Assembly: GCF_030159855.1 (NCBI RefSeq)
Contig: NZ_BSNG01000001.1
Coordinates: 2,914,001-2,978,000 of the forward strand
Direction of reading: 5' to 3'
Length of the DNA stretch: 64,000 nucleotides
Source of the DNA: Devosia yakushimensis
GTDB taxonomy: Bacteria > Pseudomonadota > Alphaproteobacteria > Rhizobiales > Devosiaceae
Numbering within the stretch: the first letter of the stretch is position 1; each line of letters opens with the position of its first letter. The notes under the pieces are model-generated. The model saw only the letters and a program-made list of their open reading frames with translations. It did no database searches and was not told the DNA's origin. Below are positions 41,880-49,907 of the stretch, in pieces. Made by a program: the position numbers and the translations under genes.

Positions 41880-42250
41880 AGGCCCTGCATCCAGCCGATA
41901 ACGGCGCCGGTGGGATCGTGGAGCACGCAGAGCCGGCCAATGCCGGGCACGTCATGCGGCGGGCGAACCACACTGGCGCCCTGCTCTACCGCCAGGGCGA
42001 AGCGGCGGTCGATGTCGTTCACCTCGATATAGCCAAGCCAATAGGATTGGGAACTATCCAGAAAACCCTGGGCCAGGGTGCCGAGGCCCCCGACCATTTC
42101 ATCGCCCGACTTGATGACGAAATAGGGTTCGCCCGCGAGATCGTAATCCTGGTAGGTCCACCCCAAAGTAGCCGTGAAGAAGGCCTTGGCCTTCTCCACA
42201 TCTGTGGTCAGCAGGTCGTGCCAGGCGAAAATCCCGTGCGGCCTGCCCAT
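41876..42250 (-). CDS. VOC (glyoxalase/bleomycin-resistance) family protein
   Basis: A 124-residue vicinal-oxygen-chelate fold protein with two beta-alpha-beta-beta-beta halves: HDLLTTDVEKAKAFFTATLG and YIEVNDIDRRFALAVEQGAS. The metal-ligand positions are partly kept (H11; the conserved glutamate of the first half is not obvious). The substrate is unknown. It begins 5 bases after the murA stop, so it is probably cotranscribed with murA. Confidence 0.85.
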   Translation of the reverse strand: MGRPHGIFAWHDLLTTDVEKAKAFFTATLGWTYQDYDLAGEPYFVIKSGDEMVGGLGTLAQGFLDSSQSYWLGYIEVNDIDRRFALAVEQGASVVRPPHDVPGIGRLCVLHDPTGAVIGWMQGL

Positions 42251-42255
42251 GGCTG

Positions 42256-43548
42256 CTAGCCCGCCAGCCGTTCGATCTCGGCGCCGCAGCGGGAGAGCTT
42301 GTCTTCGAGACGCTCGAAGCCGCGATCGAGATGATAGATGCGGTTGACGATGGTTTCGCCGCGCGCGGCAAGGCCGGCAATGACCAGCGACACCGAAGCG
42401 CGCAGATCGGTAGCCATGACCTGGGCGCCCTTGAGCTGGGATTTGCCGGTGACCGTCGCCACCTGGCCATCCACGGTAATGTCGGCGCCGAAGCGGGCGA
42501 GCTCGGCCACATGCATATAGCGGTTTTCGAAGATGGTTTCGCGGATCTGGCTGGTGCCCGAGCTCATGGTCATCAGCGCCATGAACTGGGCCTGCAGATC
42601 AGTCGGGAAACCGGGGAACGGGTCGGTTTCCACATCCACGGGCTGGATGCCATTGCCATTGCGGTAGACGCGCAGGCCATCGGCCTCCGGGGTGATGACC
42701 GCGCCGGTCTTGCCCAGAATGTCGAGGGCGGCTTCCAGATGCTCGGCGCGGGCGCCCTTGAGCAGCACATTGCCGCCCGTCATGGCGGTGGCCATGGCGA
42801 AGGTGCCGGTTTCGATGCGGTCGGGAATGACATCGACCGTAGCGCCATGGAGCTTGTCGACGCCCTCGATGGTCAGCTTGCGCGTACCGATGCCCGAAAT
42901 TTTCGCGCCCATGGCGACGAGGCATTCGGCGACATTGGTGATTTCGGGTTCCTGGGCGGCGTTCTCGATAATGGTCGTGCCCTTGGCCAGGGTCGCGGCC
43001 ATCATGATGGTGTGGGTGGCGCCCACCGACACTTTCGGGAAGACGATATGAGCGCCCCTCAGGCCACCCTTGGGGGCCTTGACCACGACATAGCCTTCAT
43101 CGATGTCGATTTCAGCGCCCAATTCCTTGAGGCCGAAGAGGAAGAGATCGACAGGCCGCGTGCCGATGGCGCAGCCGCCAGGCAGGGAAACGCGGGCATT
43201 GTGCTCGCGGGCCAGCAAGGGGCCGATGACCCAGAAGCTGGCGCGCATCTTGGAGACCAGATCGTAAGGAGCTGTCGTATCGACGATGTCGGCGGCATGG
43301 AAGGTCATGCGCTGGCCAACGCCTTCCTCTTCGCCACGGCGGCGACCATGCACGGCAATGTCGACGCCATGATTTTCGAGGATGCGCTCGAGCTGTTTGA
43401 CATCGGCCAGGCGCGGCACATTTTGCAGCACCAGGGGCTCATCGGTCAAAAGCGAGGCGATCATCAGCGGCAGCGCGGCATTCTTGGCGCCGGAGATAAC
43501 GATCTCCCCGCGCAGTTCATTGCCGCCGACCAAACGAATGCGATCCAT
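42256..43548 (-). CDS. murA: UDP-N-acetylglucosamine 1-carboxyvinyltransferase
   Basis: A 430-residue enolpyruvyl transferase, full length. It starts MDRIRLVGGNELRGEIVISG with AKNAALPLMIASLLTDEPL. The catalytic cysteine loop is SLPGGCAIGTRPVDLFLFGL, with the cysteine present, so the enzyme should be fosfomycin-sensitive type. The C-terminal ALMTMSSGTSQIRETIFENR is standard. It catalyses the first committed step of peptidoglycan synthesis. In related genomes DUF2948 and hisD follow directly; here VOC and the efflux cassette come between. Confidence 0.97.
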   Translation of the reverse strand: MDRIRLVGGNELRGEIVISGAKNAALPLMIASLLTDEPLVLQNVPRLADVKQLERILENHGVDIAVHGRRRGEEEGVGQRMTFHAADIVDTTAPYDLVSKMRASFWVIGPLLAREHNARVSLPGGCAIGTRPVDLFLFGLKELGAEIDIDEGYVVVKAPKGGLRGAHIVFPKVSVGATHTIMMAATLAKGTTIIENAAQEPEITNVAECLVAMGAKISGIGTRKLTIEGVDKLHGATVDVIPDRIETGTFAMATAMTGGNVLLKGARAEHLEAALDILGKTGAVITPEADGLRVYRNGNGIQPVDVETDPFPGFPTDLQAQFMALMTMSSGTSQIRETIFENRYMHVAELARFGADITVDGQVATVTGKSQLKGAQVMATDLRASVSLVIAGLAARGETIVNRIYHLDRGFERLEDKLSRCGAEIERLAG

Positions 43549-43767
43549 CCTGGATAATCCTCAAGCGGGGCGGGAGGCCCCTGGGGTGAAAGCTGGCTCA
43601 ATAGCCGAGTCAAACCCCGCCAACAAGGCGGGTGGCCCGACATGCAGGGCTGATCCAAGAGGAATCAGAACCGGCACGCCGCAGCCGTTGTGTCTGCCGG
43701 ATTTGTCGAAAACATGGTGGCGATTCCGGCCCCGGCGCGGTGACCACAGATTCAGCCCCAAAATGGT

Positions 43768-43932
43768 TTACGATTTATTGTCCGACCGCTCGCCGGAGGC
43801 CGGCTGGCTCTCGGGGGAGCGCGCATCGGCATCGGCGCGCGCCTTGAGCTGGCCCTTGCGGCGCTTGAGGTTTTCACGCAGCTTGGCAGCCAATCTCTGG
43901 TCGCGCAGTGCGGCTTGTTCGGATTTTGTCAA
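43768..43932 (-). CDS. Small basic protein of 54 residues (TTG start)
   Basis: The frame from a TTG at 43932 reads (M)TKSEQAALRDQRLAAKLR, then ENLKRRKGQLKAR and an acidic tail. It is a highly charged helical protein of the kind that often accompanies murA in rhizobia. No ATG is in frame. GGAG lies 12 bases upstream. No function known. The strong charge pattern, unlike random GC-rich translation, supports it being coding. Confidence 0.55.
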   Translation of the reverse strand: MTKSEQAALRDQRLAAKLRENLKRRKGQLKARADADARSPESQPASGERSDNKS

Positions 43933-44074
43933 TTTGCAGGTCGGCTCCGCCGCTCGGTTCGGGCCATAGGGTTGGCAGTTGAAAGTTGATATGCGCTTTT
44001 TGGCCTTGCGTCGAGGTTTTGGCTATGGCACTAGAGCGCCCGTCGCCGCACCGGGCCCCGCCCGCCGCGCAGAT

Positions 44075-44149
<75 letters not shown>

Positions 44150-44197
44150 GACAATTCCTTCACGCATACTGGCGGCCGAACGCGGCCCAAATGAAAA

Positions 44198-44217
44198 CCG
44201 GCGCCCGAGGGCGCCGG
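44198..44217 (-). terminator. Rho-independent terminator of the PRC-barrel gene
   Basis: The stem CCGGCGCCC and GGGCGCCGG is followed on the minus strand by TTTTC, 23 bases after the stop of the PRC-barrel gene. Confidence 0.85.
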
Positions 44218-44239
44218 CTCCGTTCTGCGTTTTGTCCGA

Positions 44240-44629
44240 TCAGATCCAATAGGGAGCGACGCCGTAATAGTCGTAAACCCGGCGCCCGTTCTCGGCGGTC
44301 CAGTAATCGTCGTCATCGTCGCTGTATTTGGGGGCGCCTTCGAGCTGGTCCTTGGTGACGTCGACGCGATAGCCGCCCAGGCTTTCGTCGTAGTTTAGCT
44401 TGCTCCAGGGCAGCGGATAATGCTCGTTGCCGATGCCGAGAAAGCCGCCGAAGCTGAGCACGGCATAGGATACCTTGCCGCTGCGCTTTTCCACCAGGAT
44501 ACGCTCAATGGAGCCGATATGCTCGCCGCTGGGGTCATAGACCTTGGTGCCCTCGACCTTGTCAGACGCGATTAGATCGTGGGTTTCCTTGACGTCGGCG
44601 TCGCGGTTGCGAATGTCGTCATAGGCCAT
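44240..44629 (-). CDS. PRC-barrel domain protein
   Basis: A 129-residue protein with a PRC-barrel in the middle: LIASDKVEGTKVYDPSGEHI, then SIERILVEKRSGKVSYAVLS and a conserved FGGFLGIGNEHYPLPWSKL. The tail is rich in Asp and Tyr. It is of the kind found in stress-induced rhizobial proteins; the role is unknown. AGGAG precedes the ATG at 44629. An open extension upstream is not used. Confidence 0.9.
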   Translation of the reverse strand: MAYDDIRNRDADVKETHDLIASDKVEGTKVYDPSGEHIGSIERILVEKRSGKVSYAVLSFGGFLGIGNEHYPLPWSKLNYDESLGGYRVDVTKDQLEGAPKYSDDDDDYWTAENGRRVYDYYGVAPYWI

Positions 44630-44810
44630 TTTCGAACTCCTCTTGGTTGGGTGAAGAGGGAACGCGGGGTTTTCGCGTGGGGTTCCGCAATTGCAAAAGC
44701 GTGATCGAAGGTCTCCTGAGGCGCAAGCCGGGAACCGCTGCCGCCATGGGGCATTGAAGTGGCAGATAAAACCGTTCTGCCGGTGACGCAGGACAAAGGG
44801 AGAGAGCAAG

Positions 44811-45110
44811 ATGGCCGTTACGCCCAAAACGCCCACGCCGACAATTGCCAATGTGGACAACCTGATCGACGAAAACGGTGCGCGTATCGATGTGCCGGAC
44901 GATACGCCGATAAAGGTTGCCGGAGAGCATGAGGAGACCATTGGCGGCACGGGGCCGACCAATTGGTGGCTTTATGGCCTGGTTGGCCTTGCCATCGTGA
45001 TCGCGGTGCTGCTGATCCTGCAATTGTTCAATGGGGCGCCGGGAACCGACGTGCAACCGGCTTCGCCGACATCGGCGCCGGTGGTGGAGCCTGCCGCGCC
45101 GGCGCAATAA
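44811..45110 (+). CDS. Small single-pass membrane protein with a Pro/Ala-rich tail
   Basis: A 99-residue protein: a polar N-terminus (residues 1-50), one membrane helix (WWLYGLVGLAIVIAVLLIL, about 52-70) and a periplasmic tail of Pro, Ala, Ser and Val repeats. AGGGAGAGAGC precedes the ATG. It is divergent from the PRC-barrel gene and ends at a strong terminator. The family is not recognised. Confidence 0.75.
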   Translation: MAVTPKTPTPTIANVDNLIDENGARIDVPDDTPIKVAGEHEETIGGTGPTNWWLYGLVGLAIVIAVLLILQLFNGAPGTDVQPASPTSAPVVEPAAPAQ

Positions 45111-45138
45111 AAAAGCGCGGCACAGGGGCCGCGCTTTT
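45111..45138. terminator. Bidirectional rho-independent terminator
   Basis: AAAAGCGCGG and CCGCGCTTTT around CACAGGGG, directly between the + membrane protein gene and the convergent OmpA-type gene. Confidence 0.9.
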
Positions 45139-45158
45139 CATCATCGATGATCGCCCGA

Positions 45159-45821
45159 TCAGCCGTTGATCGGGGAAATCTGGATTTCGACACGCCGGTT
45201 CTGGGCGCGGCCCTGTTCAGTGCCGTTGGAGGCGATGGGGCTGGATTCGCCCTTGCCTTCGATGAAGAAGCGGCGCTGATCGATGCCCTGATTGGCGAGG
45301 ATCGTGGCGACCGAAACGGCGCGGCGCTGCGACAGCGACAGGTTGTAATTGTCGTCGCCCTGGCTATCGGTGTGGCCATAGACATCGACAATGGTCTTGT
45401 CGAACTTCTTGAGCACGAGAGCCACCGAGACCAGGGTCTGGTTGAACTGGGGCTGCACGGTCGACTGGTCGGTGGCGAAGGTGATGTTGGAGGGCATGTT
45501 GAGAATGATCTGCTGGCCAACGCGGGTCACCGAAACGCCAGTGCCCTGCAGCTGGGCGCGCAATTCGGCCTCCTGCTGATCCATATAGCTGCCGATGGCC
45601 GCGCCGGTGAGGCCGCCCACGCCAGCGCCAATCAGCGCGCCCACGCGCGGATCCCCGCCTACGGCCGCACCCACCAGAGCGCCGGCAATGGCACCACCGC
45701 CGGTACCGATCAAGGCGCCGCCAGCGGTGTTGGAAAGCTGGGATTCCCCGGTATAGGGATTGGTGGTGCAGGCCGTCAGCGCCAGCGTCGCGGCAAGCGC
45801 CACGAGAATCTTGGATTTCAT
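45159..45821 (-). CDS. OmpA-family lipoprotein with glycine-zipper segment
   Basis: A 220-residue protein. The lipobox TLALTAC (residues 12-18) is followed by a Gly/Ala-zipper hydrophobic part (about 30-80; GGALIGTGGGAIAGALVGAA) and a C-terminal OmpA peptidoglycan-binding domain (VDVYGHTDSQGDDNYNLSLS, then QRRAVSV; NRRVEIQI). It is YiaD/Pal-like and tethers the envelope to peptidoglycan. The start at 45821 follows GGGGGACAATCG. Confidence 0.92.
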   Translation of the reverse strand: MKSKILVALAATLALTACTTNPYTGESQLSNTAGGALIGTGGGAIAGALVGAAVGGDPRVGALIGAGVGGLTGAAIGSYMDQQEAELRAQLQGTGVSVTRVGQQIILNMPSNITFATDQSTVQPQFNQTLVSVALVLKKFDKTIVDVYGHTDSQGDDNYNLSLSQRRAVSVATILANQGIDQRRFFIEGKGESSPIASNGTEQGRAQNRRVEIQISPING

Positions 45822-45921
45822 CGATTGTCCCCCTGAAGGATTGAGTGCCCGTTCTGCGGAGTGAATACGGCAGGAAGGTGATGAATCAAATATGCTGAAC
45901 AATGGATGAACGAAATGACGT

Positions 45922-46692
45922 TCAGGCATTGGCCCAGCCGCCATCGACGACAAATTGCTGGGCGGAAATCATGGCGCTGTCATCGGCGGCGAGGAAGAGC
46001 GCCATGCGCGAGACATCGTCGGGATAGACACGGCCGGACAGAACCTGGTTCTGAGCGATTGCACGTTCGCCATCGGCATCAAGCCAGTGGGTCAACTGGC
46101 GCTCGGTCATGATCCAGCCGGGCACCAGAGAATTGACGCGAATGCCGGAGCCACCCAATTCGCGCGCCATGCCGCGCGTCAGCCCATGCACAGCCGCCTT
46201 GGCGGTTTCATAGACCGGGATGCGGGAGGACATGATCATCCAGCTGATCGAGCCGGTATTGATGATCGAACCGCGCCCGGCCCGCACCATGCCCGGCGCC
46301 ACCGCCTGAATGGCAAAGAAGGCATGCTTGAGATTGACCGCCATGCGGTCGTCCCAATAGGCGGGGGTTACTTCGGCCCAATCGTGGCGCTGATCATGGG
46401 CGGCATTGTTGACCAGGGCCAGGGCATCGCCATGGGCGGCGGCAAAGCCGGCAATGGCGGCCTGATAGGCCTCGGTATCGGTGACGTCGCAGGCGGCGAA
46501 GCGAACGCTTTGCCCCTGTCCCGCCAATTCGGCGGCAAGGCGCTCGCCGGCCTCGACGGCGATATCGACGAAACCGACCTTGGCGCCCTGGGCCGCAAAA
46601 TTGCGCACCAGGCTTTCGCCTATGCCCGAAGCACCCCCCGAGATGACGACGGGCATGCCGGCAAGGCTGGGATAATGGGCAAATCGGGTCAT
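45922..46692 (-). CDS. Short-chain dehydrogenase/reductase
   Basis: A 256-residue classical SDR. The cofactor motif is VVISGGASGIGESLVRNFAA. NNAA follows, and the catalytic tyrosine and lysine are in VYETAKAAVHG. The C-terminal IRVNSLVPGWIMTERQLTHW is typical. FVDI after the second strand suggests NAD preference. It is a probable sugar or polyol dehydrogenase; the substrate is unknown. The ATG at 46692 follows GGAGGAACGACC. It is divergent from hemA across a 272-base gap. Confidence 0.92.
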   Translation of the reverse strand: MTRFAHYPSLAGMPVVISGGASGIGESLVRNFAAQGAKVGFVDIAVEAGERLAAELAGQGQSVRFAACDVTDTEAYQAAIAGFAAAHGDALALVNNAAHDQRHDWAEVTPAYWDDRMAVNLKHAFFAIQAVAPGMVRAGRGSIINTGSISWMIMSSRIPVYETAKAAVHGLTRGMARELGGSGIRVNSLVPGWIMTERQLTHWLDADGERAIAQNQVLSGRVYPDDVSRMALFLAADDSAMISAQQFVVDGGWANA

Positions 46693-46866
46693 GGTCGTTC
46701 CTCCGCAGGTTTGGTAGCGCGGGGCGGTGGGGTGGGCAAGACTGATCACCAAAAGTGCAAGCAAAGCATTGGCAGCACGCACTTTGCACCTTAGAATGAG
46801 TCTCATCTTGCTCGTGACCGCCCAAGGGACCCATTCCGGACGGACCCCGCAAAGCCGCGCGGCGAA

Positions 46867-46880
46867 TTGACCTATGTCAA
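46867..46880 (+). promoter_or_regulatory. Perfect FNR/FixK-type box upstream of hemA
   Basis: TTGACCTATGTCAA, a perfect 5-4-5 dyad of the CRP/FNR class as bound by FnrL or FixK proteins in alphaproteobacteria. Its centre is 41.5 bases before a predicted start near 46915, and TACTCT (46902-46907) fits a -10 at the right distance, so an activator at this box would act as class II. It is 84 bases before the hemA ATG. Confidence 0.7.
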
Positions 46881-46964
46881 TGCGCCGGCGCCGGGATTAG
46901 GTACTCTTCTATTCTGCCAGGCAGGCACAGAACCGGCCAGGACAGGGCATAAAGGGACGTTCGC

Positions 46965-48245
46965 ATGGACTATCGCGGTATTTTCGAAGACGCAGTGGAT
47001 ACGCTGCGAGCAGAAAAGCGCTATCGCGTTTTCGCCGATCTCGAACGGGTGGCGGGCCGGTTTCCCAAGGCGATCTATCGCGATGACGCGGACAATGCCC
47101 GCGAGATCACCATCTGGTGCTCCAATGACTATCTGGGCATGGGCCAGCATGAAAAGGTCATTTCCGCCATGCAGGACACGGCCGGCAAGCTCGGCGTTGG
47201 CGCAGGCGGCACCCGCAATATTTCGGGCACCAACCGGCCGCTGGTCGAGCTGGAGCGCTCGCTGGCCGATCTCCACCGCAAGGAAGCGGCGCTGGTGTTC
47301 ACCTCAGGCTTTGTGTCCAATGAAGCGGCGATTTCGACCATTGCGCGGCTTTTGCCCGATTGCGTGATTTTCTCCGACCAGCTCAACCATGCCTCCATGA
47401 TCCAGGGCGTGCGCCAATCGGGCATGCAGAAGATCATCTTCCGGCACAACGATGTGGGCCATCTCCGCGAATTGCTGGCGCAGGTGGATCGCAAGCGGCC
47501 CAAGCTGATCTGCTTTGAATCGATCTATTCGATGGATGGCGATATCGCGCCGATCAAGGAAATCTGCGACCTGGCCGAAGAATTCGGCGCGCTGACCTAT
47601 ATCGACGAAGTCCATGCCGTGGGCATGTATGGCCCACGCGGCGGCGGTATCGCCGAACGCGACGGGCTGATGGAACGCATCGATATCATCGAGGGCACGC
47701 TGGCCAAGGGCTTTGGCACGATGGGCGGCTATATCGCGGCCAATCGCGCCATCGTCGATGCGGTGCGCTCCTATGCGCCCGAATTCATCTTCACCACCGC
47801 CCTGCCTCCGGCTTTGTGCGCGGCGGCGCGGGCGTCGATCGAGCATCTCAAGGGCAATGGGCAGGAGCGCATGCTGCATCAGCGCCAGGCGCGGCTGACC
47901 AAGGCGATCCTGGCCGATGCGGGCCTGCCGGTGATGGAAACCGAGACCCATATCGTGCCGCTGATCGTGGGCGATGCGCGCCAGTGCAAGGCGGCCAGCG
48001 ACATGCTGCTGGACAAGCACAATATCTATATTCAGCCGATCAATTACCCCACCGTGCCCAAGGGGACGGAGCGACTGCGCATCACGCCGACGCCGCTGCA
48101 TACCGATGAGATGATCTTCGAATTGCGCCATGCGCTGGTGAGCGTGTGGACGAGCCTGGAACTACCGCGCGAGCGGGCCGATGCGGCGATCACGGCGCGC
48201 AAGCTGACGTCGGGCGACCTGACGCTGCCGACAACGGGCGGTTAG
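46965..48245 (+). CDS. hemA: 5-aminolevulinate synthase
   Basis: A 426-residue PLP enzyme of the alpha-oxoamine synthase family, full length for alphaproteobacterial ALAS. It includes IWCSNDYLGMGQHEKVI, GAGGTRNISGTN, ICFESIYSMDGDIAPI, the cofactor motif YIDEVHAVGMYG and the lysine in EGTLAKGFGTMGG. It condenses glycine and succinyl-CoA, the first step of tetrapyrrole synthesis by the C4 route. It is monocistronic, with a FNR-type box upstream and a strong terminator downstream. Confidence 0.97.
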   Translation: MDYRGIFEDAVDTLRAEKRYRVFADLERVAGRFPKAIYRDDADNAREITIWCSNDYLGMGQHEKVISAMQDTAGKLGVGAGGTRNISGTNRPLVELERSLADLHRKEAALVFTSGFVSNEAAISTIARLLPDCVIFSDQLNHASMIQGVRQSGMQKIIFRHNDVGHLRELLAQVDRKRPKLICFESIYSMDGDIAPIKEICDLAEEFGALTYIDEVHAVGMYGPRGGGIAERDGLMERIDIIEGTLAKGFGTMGGYIAANRAIVDAVRSYAPEFIFTTALPPALCAAARASIEHLKGNGQERMLHQRQARLTKAILADAGLPVMETETHIVPLIVGDARQCKAASDMLLDKHNIYIQPINYPTVPKGTERLRITPTPLHTDEMIFELRHALVSVWTSLELPRERADAAITARKLTSGDLTLPTTGG

Positions 48246-48275
48246 GTTCTGCGCAGCGAGTAGTGATGAATTGAT

Positions 48276-48305
48276 ATCCCCGGGTATGTCCCGGGGATTT
48301 TGTTT
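48276..48305 (+). terminator. Rho-independent terminator of hemA
   Basis: ATCCCCGGG and CCCGGGGAT form a perfect 9-bp stem with a TATGT loop, followed by TTTTGTTT, 31 bases after the hemA stop. Confidence 0.93.
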
Positions 48306-48373
48306 GGTGGCTTGTCCGCAGTTTGGTACCACCGGGTCTACTAGGCACTGGTTGCGACACGCCCCCACATCGA

Positions 48374-49009
48374 TCAACTCGTCAGCACGATCCGCATGAG
48401 ATCGGCAGTGTTGCGGGCGCCCAGCTTTTCCATGACGCGGGCGCGATGCACTTCGATGGTGCGCGGCGAAATGCCGAGTTCGCGGCCCGCTTCCTTGTTG
48501 GACTGGCCATTGGTGATCAGCTGCAACACTTCGCGTTCGCGCGGTGTGAGCTGGGAAAACCCGCGCACTTCGACAGGCCGGCGCCCGCCCTGCATGGCGC
48601 CCAGATGCACGTCCCGGCGCAGGGCATCGCGTACGACGCCGAGGAAATGCTCGGTATCGACAGGCTTGGAAATGACGTCGGAGGCGCCCAGTTTCATGGC
48701 GGTCACCGCCGCCTCGAGCTGGGGCGAGTCGGAGAGCATGAAGACCGGCGTGCCGGTGCGCATGGCCTTGACCCGGCGCAACAAGGCCAGGCCACTTTCC
48801 TCACCAAGCCGCAGATTGATCACCACGACATCGGGACGGCGGCGGTCGATGCTGGCCAGAAAATGACTGGCATCAAGTGAAAAGCTCGTCTGAAAACCCT
48901 CGAGGCGGAACAGAATGCTCAGCGCCTCGCAGGTGGATGGATCGGCATCGACGATGTGGATCAGCCGGTCACGATTGAGAAAAGAATGATAGTAGACTTC
49001 GTCGCTCAT
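48374..49009 (-). CDS. FixJ-like regulator lacking the phosphoacceptor aspartate
   Basis: A 211-residue protein collinear with FixJ. The receiver domain has the acidic pair (IHIVDADPS) and the lysine (ISKPVD) in place, but the phosphorylation site that reads TDLRMP in FixJ is INLRLG here, so N65 replaces the aspartate. The LuxR-type helix-turn-helix is intact (LTPREREVLQLITNGQSNKE; SPRTIEVHRARVMEKL). The ATG at 49009 follows AGAGAGGGC. No sensor kinase gene is adjacent. It faces hemA convergently. Confidence 0.9.
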   Translation of the reverse strand: MSDEVYYHSFLNRDRLIHIVDADPSTCEALSILFRLEGFQTSFSLDASHFLASIDRRRPDVVVINLRLGEESGLALLRRVKAMRTGTPVFMLSDSPQLEAAVTAMKLGASDVISKPVDTEHFLGVVRDALRRDVHLGAMQGGRRPVEVRGFSQLTPREREVLQLITNGQSNKEAGRELGISPRTIEVHRARVMEKLGARNTADLMRIVLTS

Positions 49010-49181
49010 TTTGCCCTCTCTGCCCAGTTGGCAAGTTTCGCTTATTTCCAAAATTCACCCGCAGCTTGAAATCAGATGTCGCGCCGCCACCCCCGCCCCG
49101 CTTCGTCTAGACGGAATCTGTCGGTGAAAATCGCCCCTGTAGTTTGCGCTAAGTGTTCCTGCCGTCCCATCGGGACAACAC

Positions 49182-49209
49182 GTAGGAGTCACTACCTACA
49201 TGCTAGGTA
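49182..49209. promoter_or_regulatory. Nested dyads in the FixJ-like / mscL gap
   Basis: TACCTA, CATGC, TAGGTA (49193-49209) is a perfect 6-base dyad. Upstream GTAGG (49182-49186) pairs with CCTAC (49195-49199), so two alternative dyads overlap. They lie about 175 bases upstream of the FixJ-like start. A regulator site is possible; no family is assigned. Confidence 0.35.
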
Positions 49210-49262
49210 TATTTACCTTTAATTGCACCGTCAACTGACTTTCGTCCTACGAACGTGACAAG

Positions 49263-49291
49263 AAAAAGGCCGGAATGTTTCCGGCCCTTTT
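49263..49291 (-). terminator. Rho-independent terminator of mscL
   Basis: GGCCGGAA, TGT, TTCCGGCC with A-tract and T-tract on both sides, just after the mscL stop on the minus strand. Confidence 0.92.
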
Positions 49292-49297
49292 GCATTT

Positions 49298-49732
49298 TCA
49301 GCGCGGATTGGCGCGCAAGGCGTCGCGGATTTCGGTGAGGAGCACTTCTTCCTTGCTCGGAGCTGGGGTCTCTTCGACCGGTTCCTTGGCGGCTTCGCGC
49401 TTGAGCGAATTGATGGCCTTGACCACCATGAACAGCACAAAGGCTATGATGGTGAATTTGACCACGGCATTGATGAAGAGGCCGATATTGAGCGTTGCAA
49501 CGCCGGCGGCCTTGGCAGCGGCCAGCGAAGGCACGGCGACATCGCCGGGATTGTGCAGCACGATAAACAGATTGGAGAAGTCGATACCGCCGATGATCAA
49601 GCCGATAATCGGCATGAACACGTCGTCGACAAGCGATGAAACAATGGCGCCAAAGGCGGCGCCGATGATCACGCCGATGGCCAGGTCGATCATGTTGCCT
49701 TTGATGGCGAAGTCACGAAATTCTTTCAGCAT
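49298..49732 (-). CDS. mscL: Large-conductance mechanosensitive channel
   Basis: A 144-residue MscL, full length. It starts MLKEFRDFAIKGNMIDLAIG, the pore-lining first helix with its GxxxA packing (IGVIIGAAFGAIVSSLVDDV). A periplasmic loop and the second helix (FTIIAFVLFMVVKAIN) follow, and the cytoplasmic helical tail ends the protein. It opens on hypo-osmotic shock. The start at 49732 is the standard N-terminus. Confidence 0.96.
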   Translation of the reverse strand: MLKEFRDFAIKGNMIDLAIGVIIGAAFGAIVSSLVDDVFMPIIGLIIGGIDFSNLFIVLHNPGDVAVPSLAAAKAAGVATLNIGLFINAVVKFTIIAFVLFMVVKAINSLKREAAKEPVEETPAPSKEEVLLTEIRDALRANPR

Positions 49733-49907
49733 GAGAGCCCTCACTCCGTTGTTTTGACCCACCACGCCCCGTCGGCGGCCGCCGCACCCGTGGTGGGTTA
49801 AGGATTTACTACTAACGGCAACAAGGCAATGGGTCGAGAGTCGATCTTGCGCCGCTTTGCCGGGGGGCGGATAGTCGATACGATAACGGAGCAGTCAGAC
49901 CCTCTTC

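Noticed and set aside
46790..46806. TTAGAATGAGTCTCAT near the SDR/hemA gap as an Irr (iron control) element
   Set aside because: Only one half resembles the Irr motif. The second half does not match, so it is not reported as a site.
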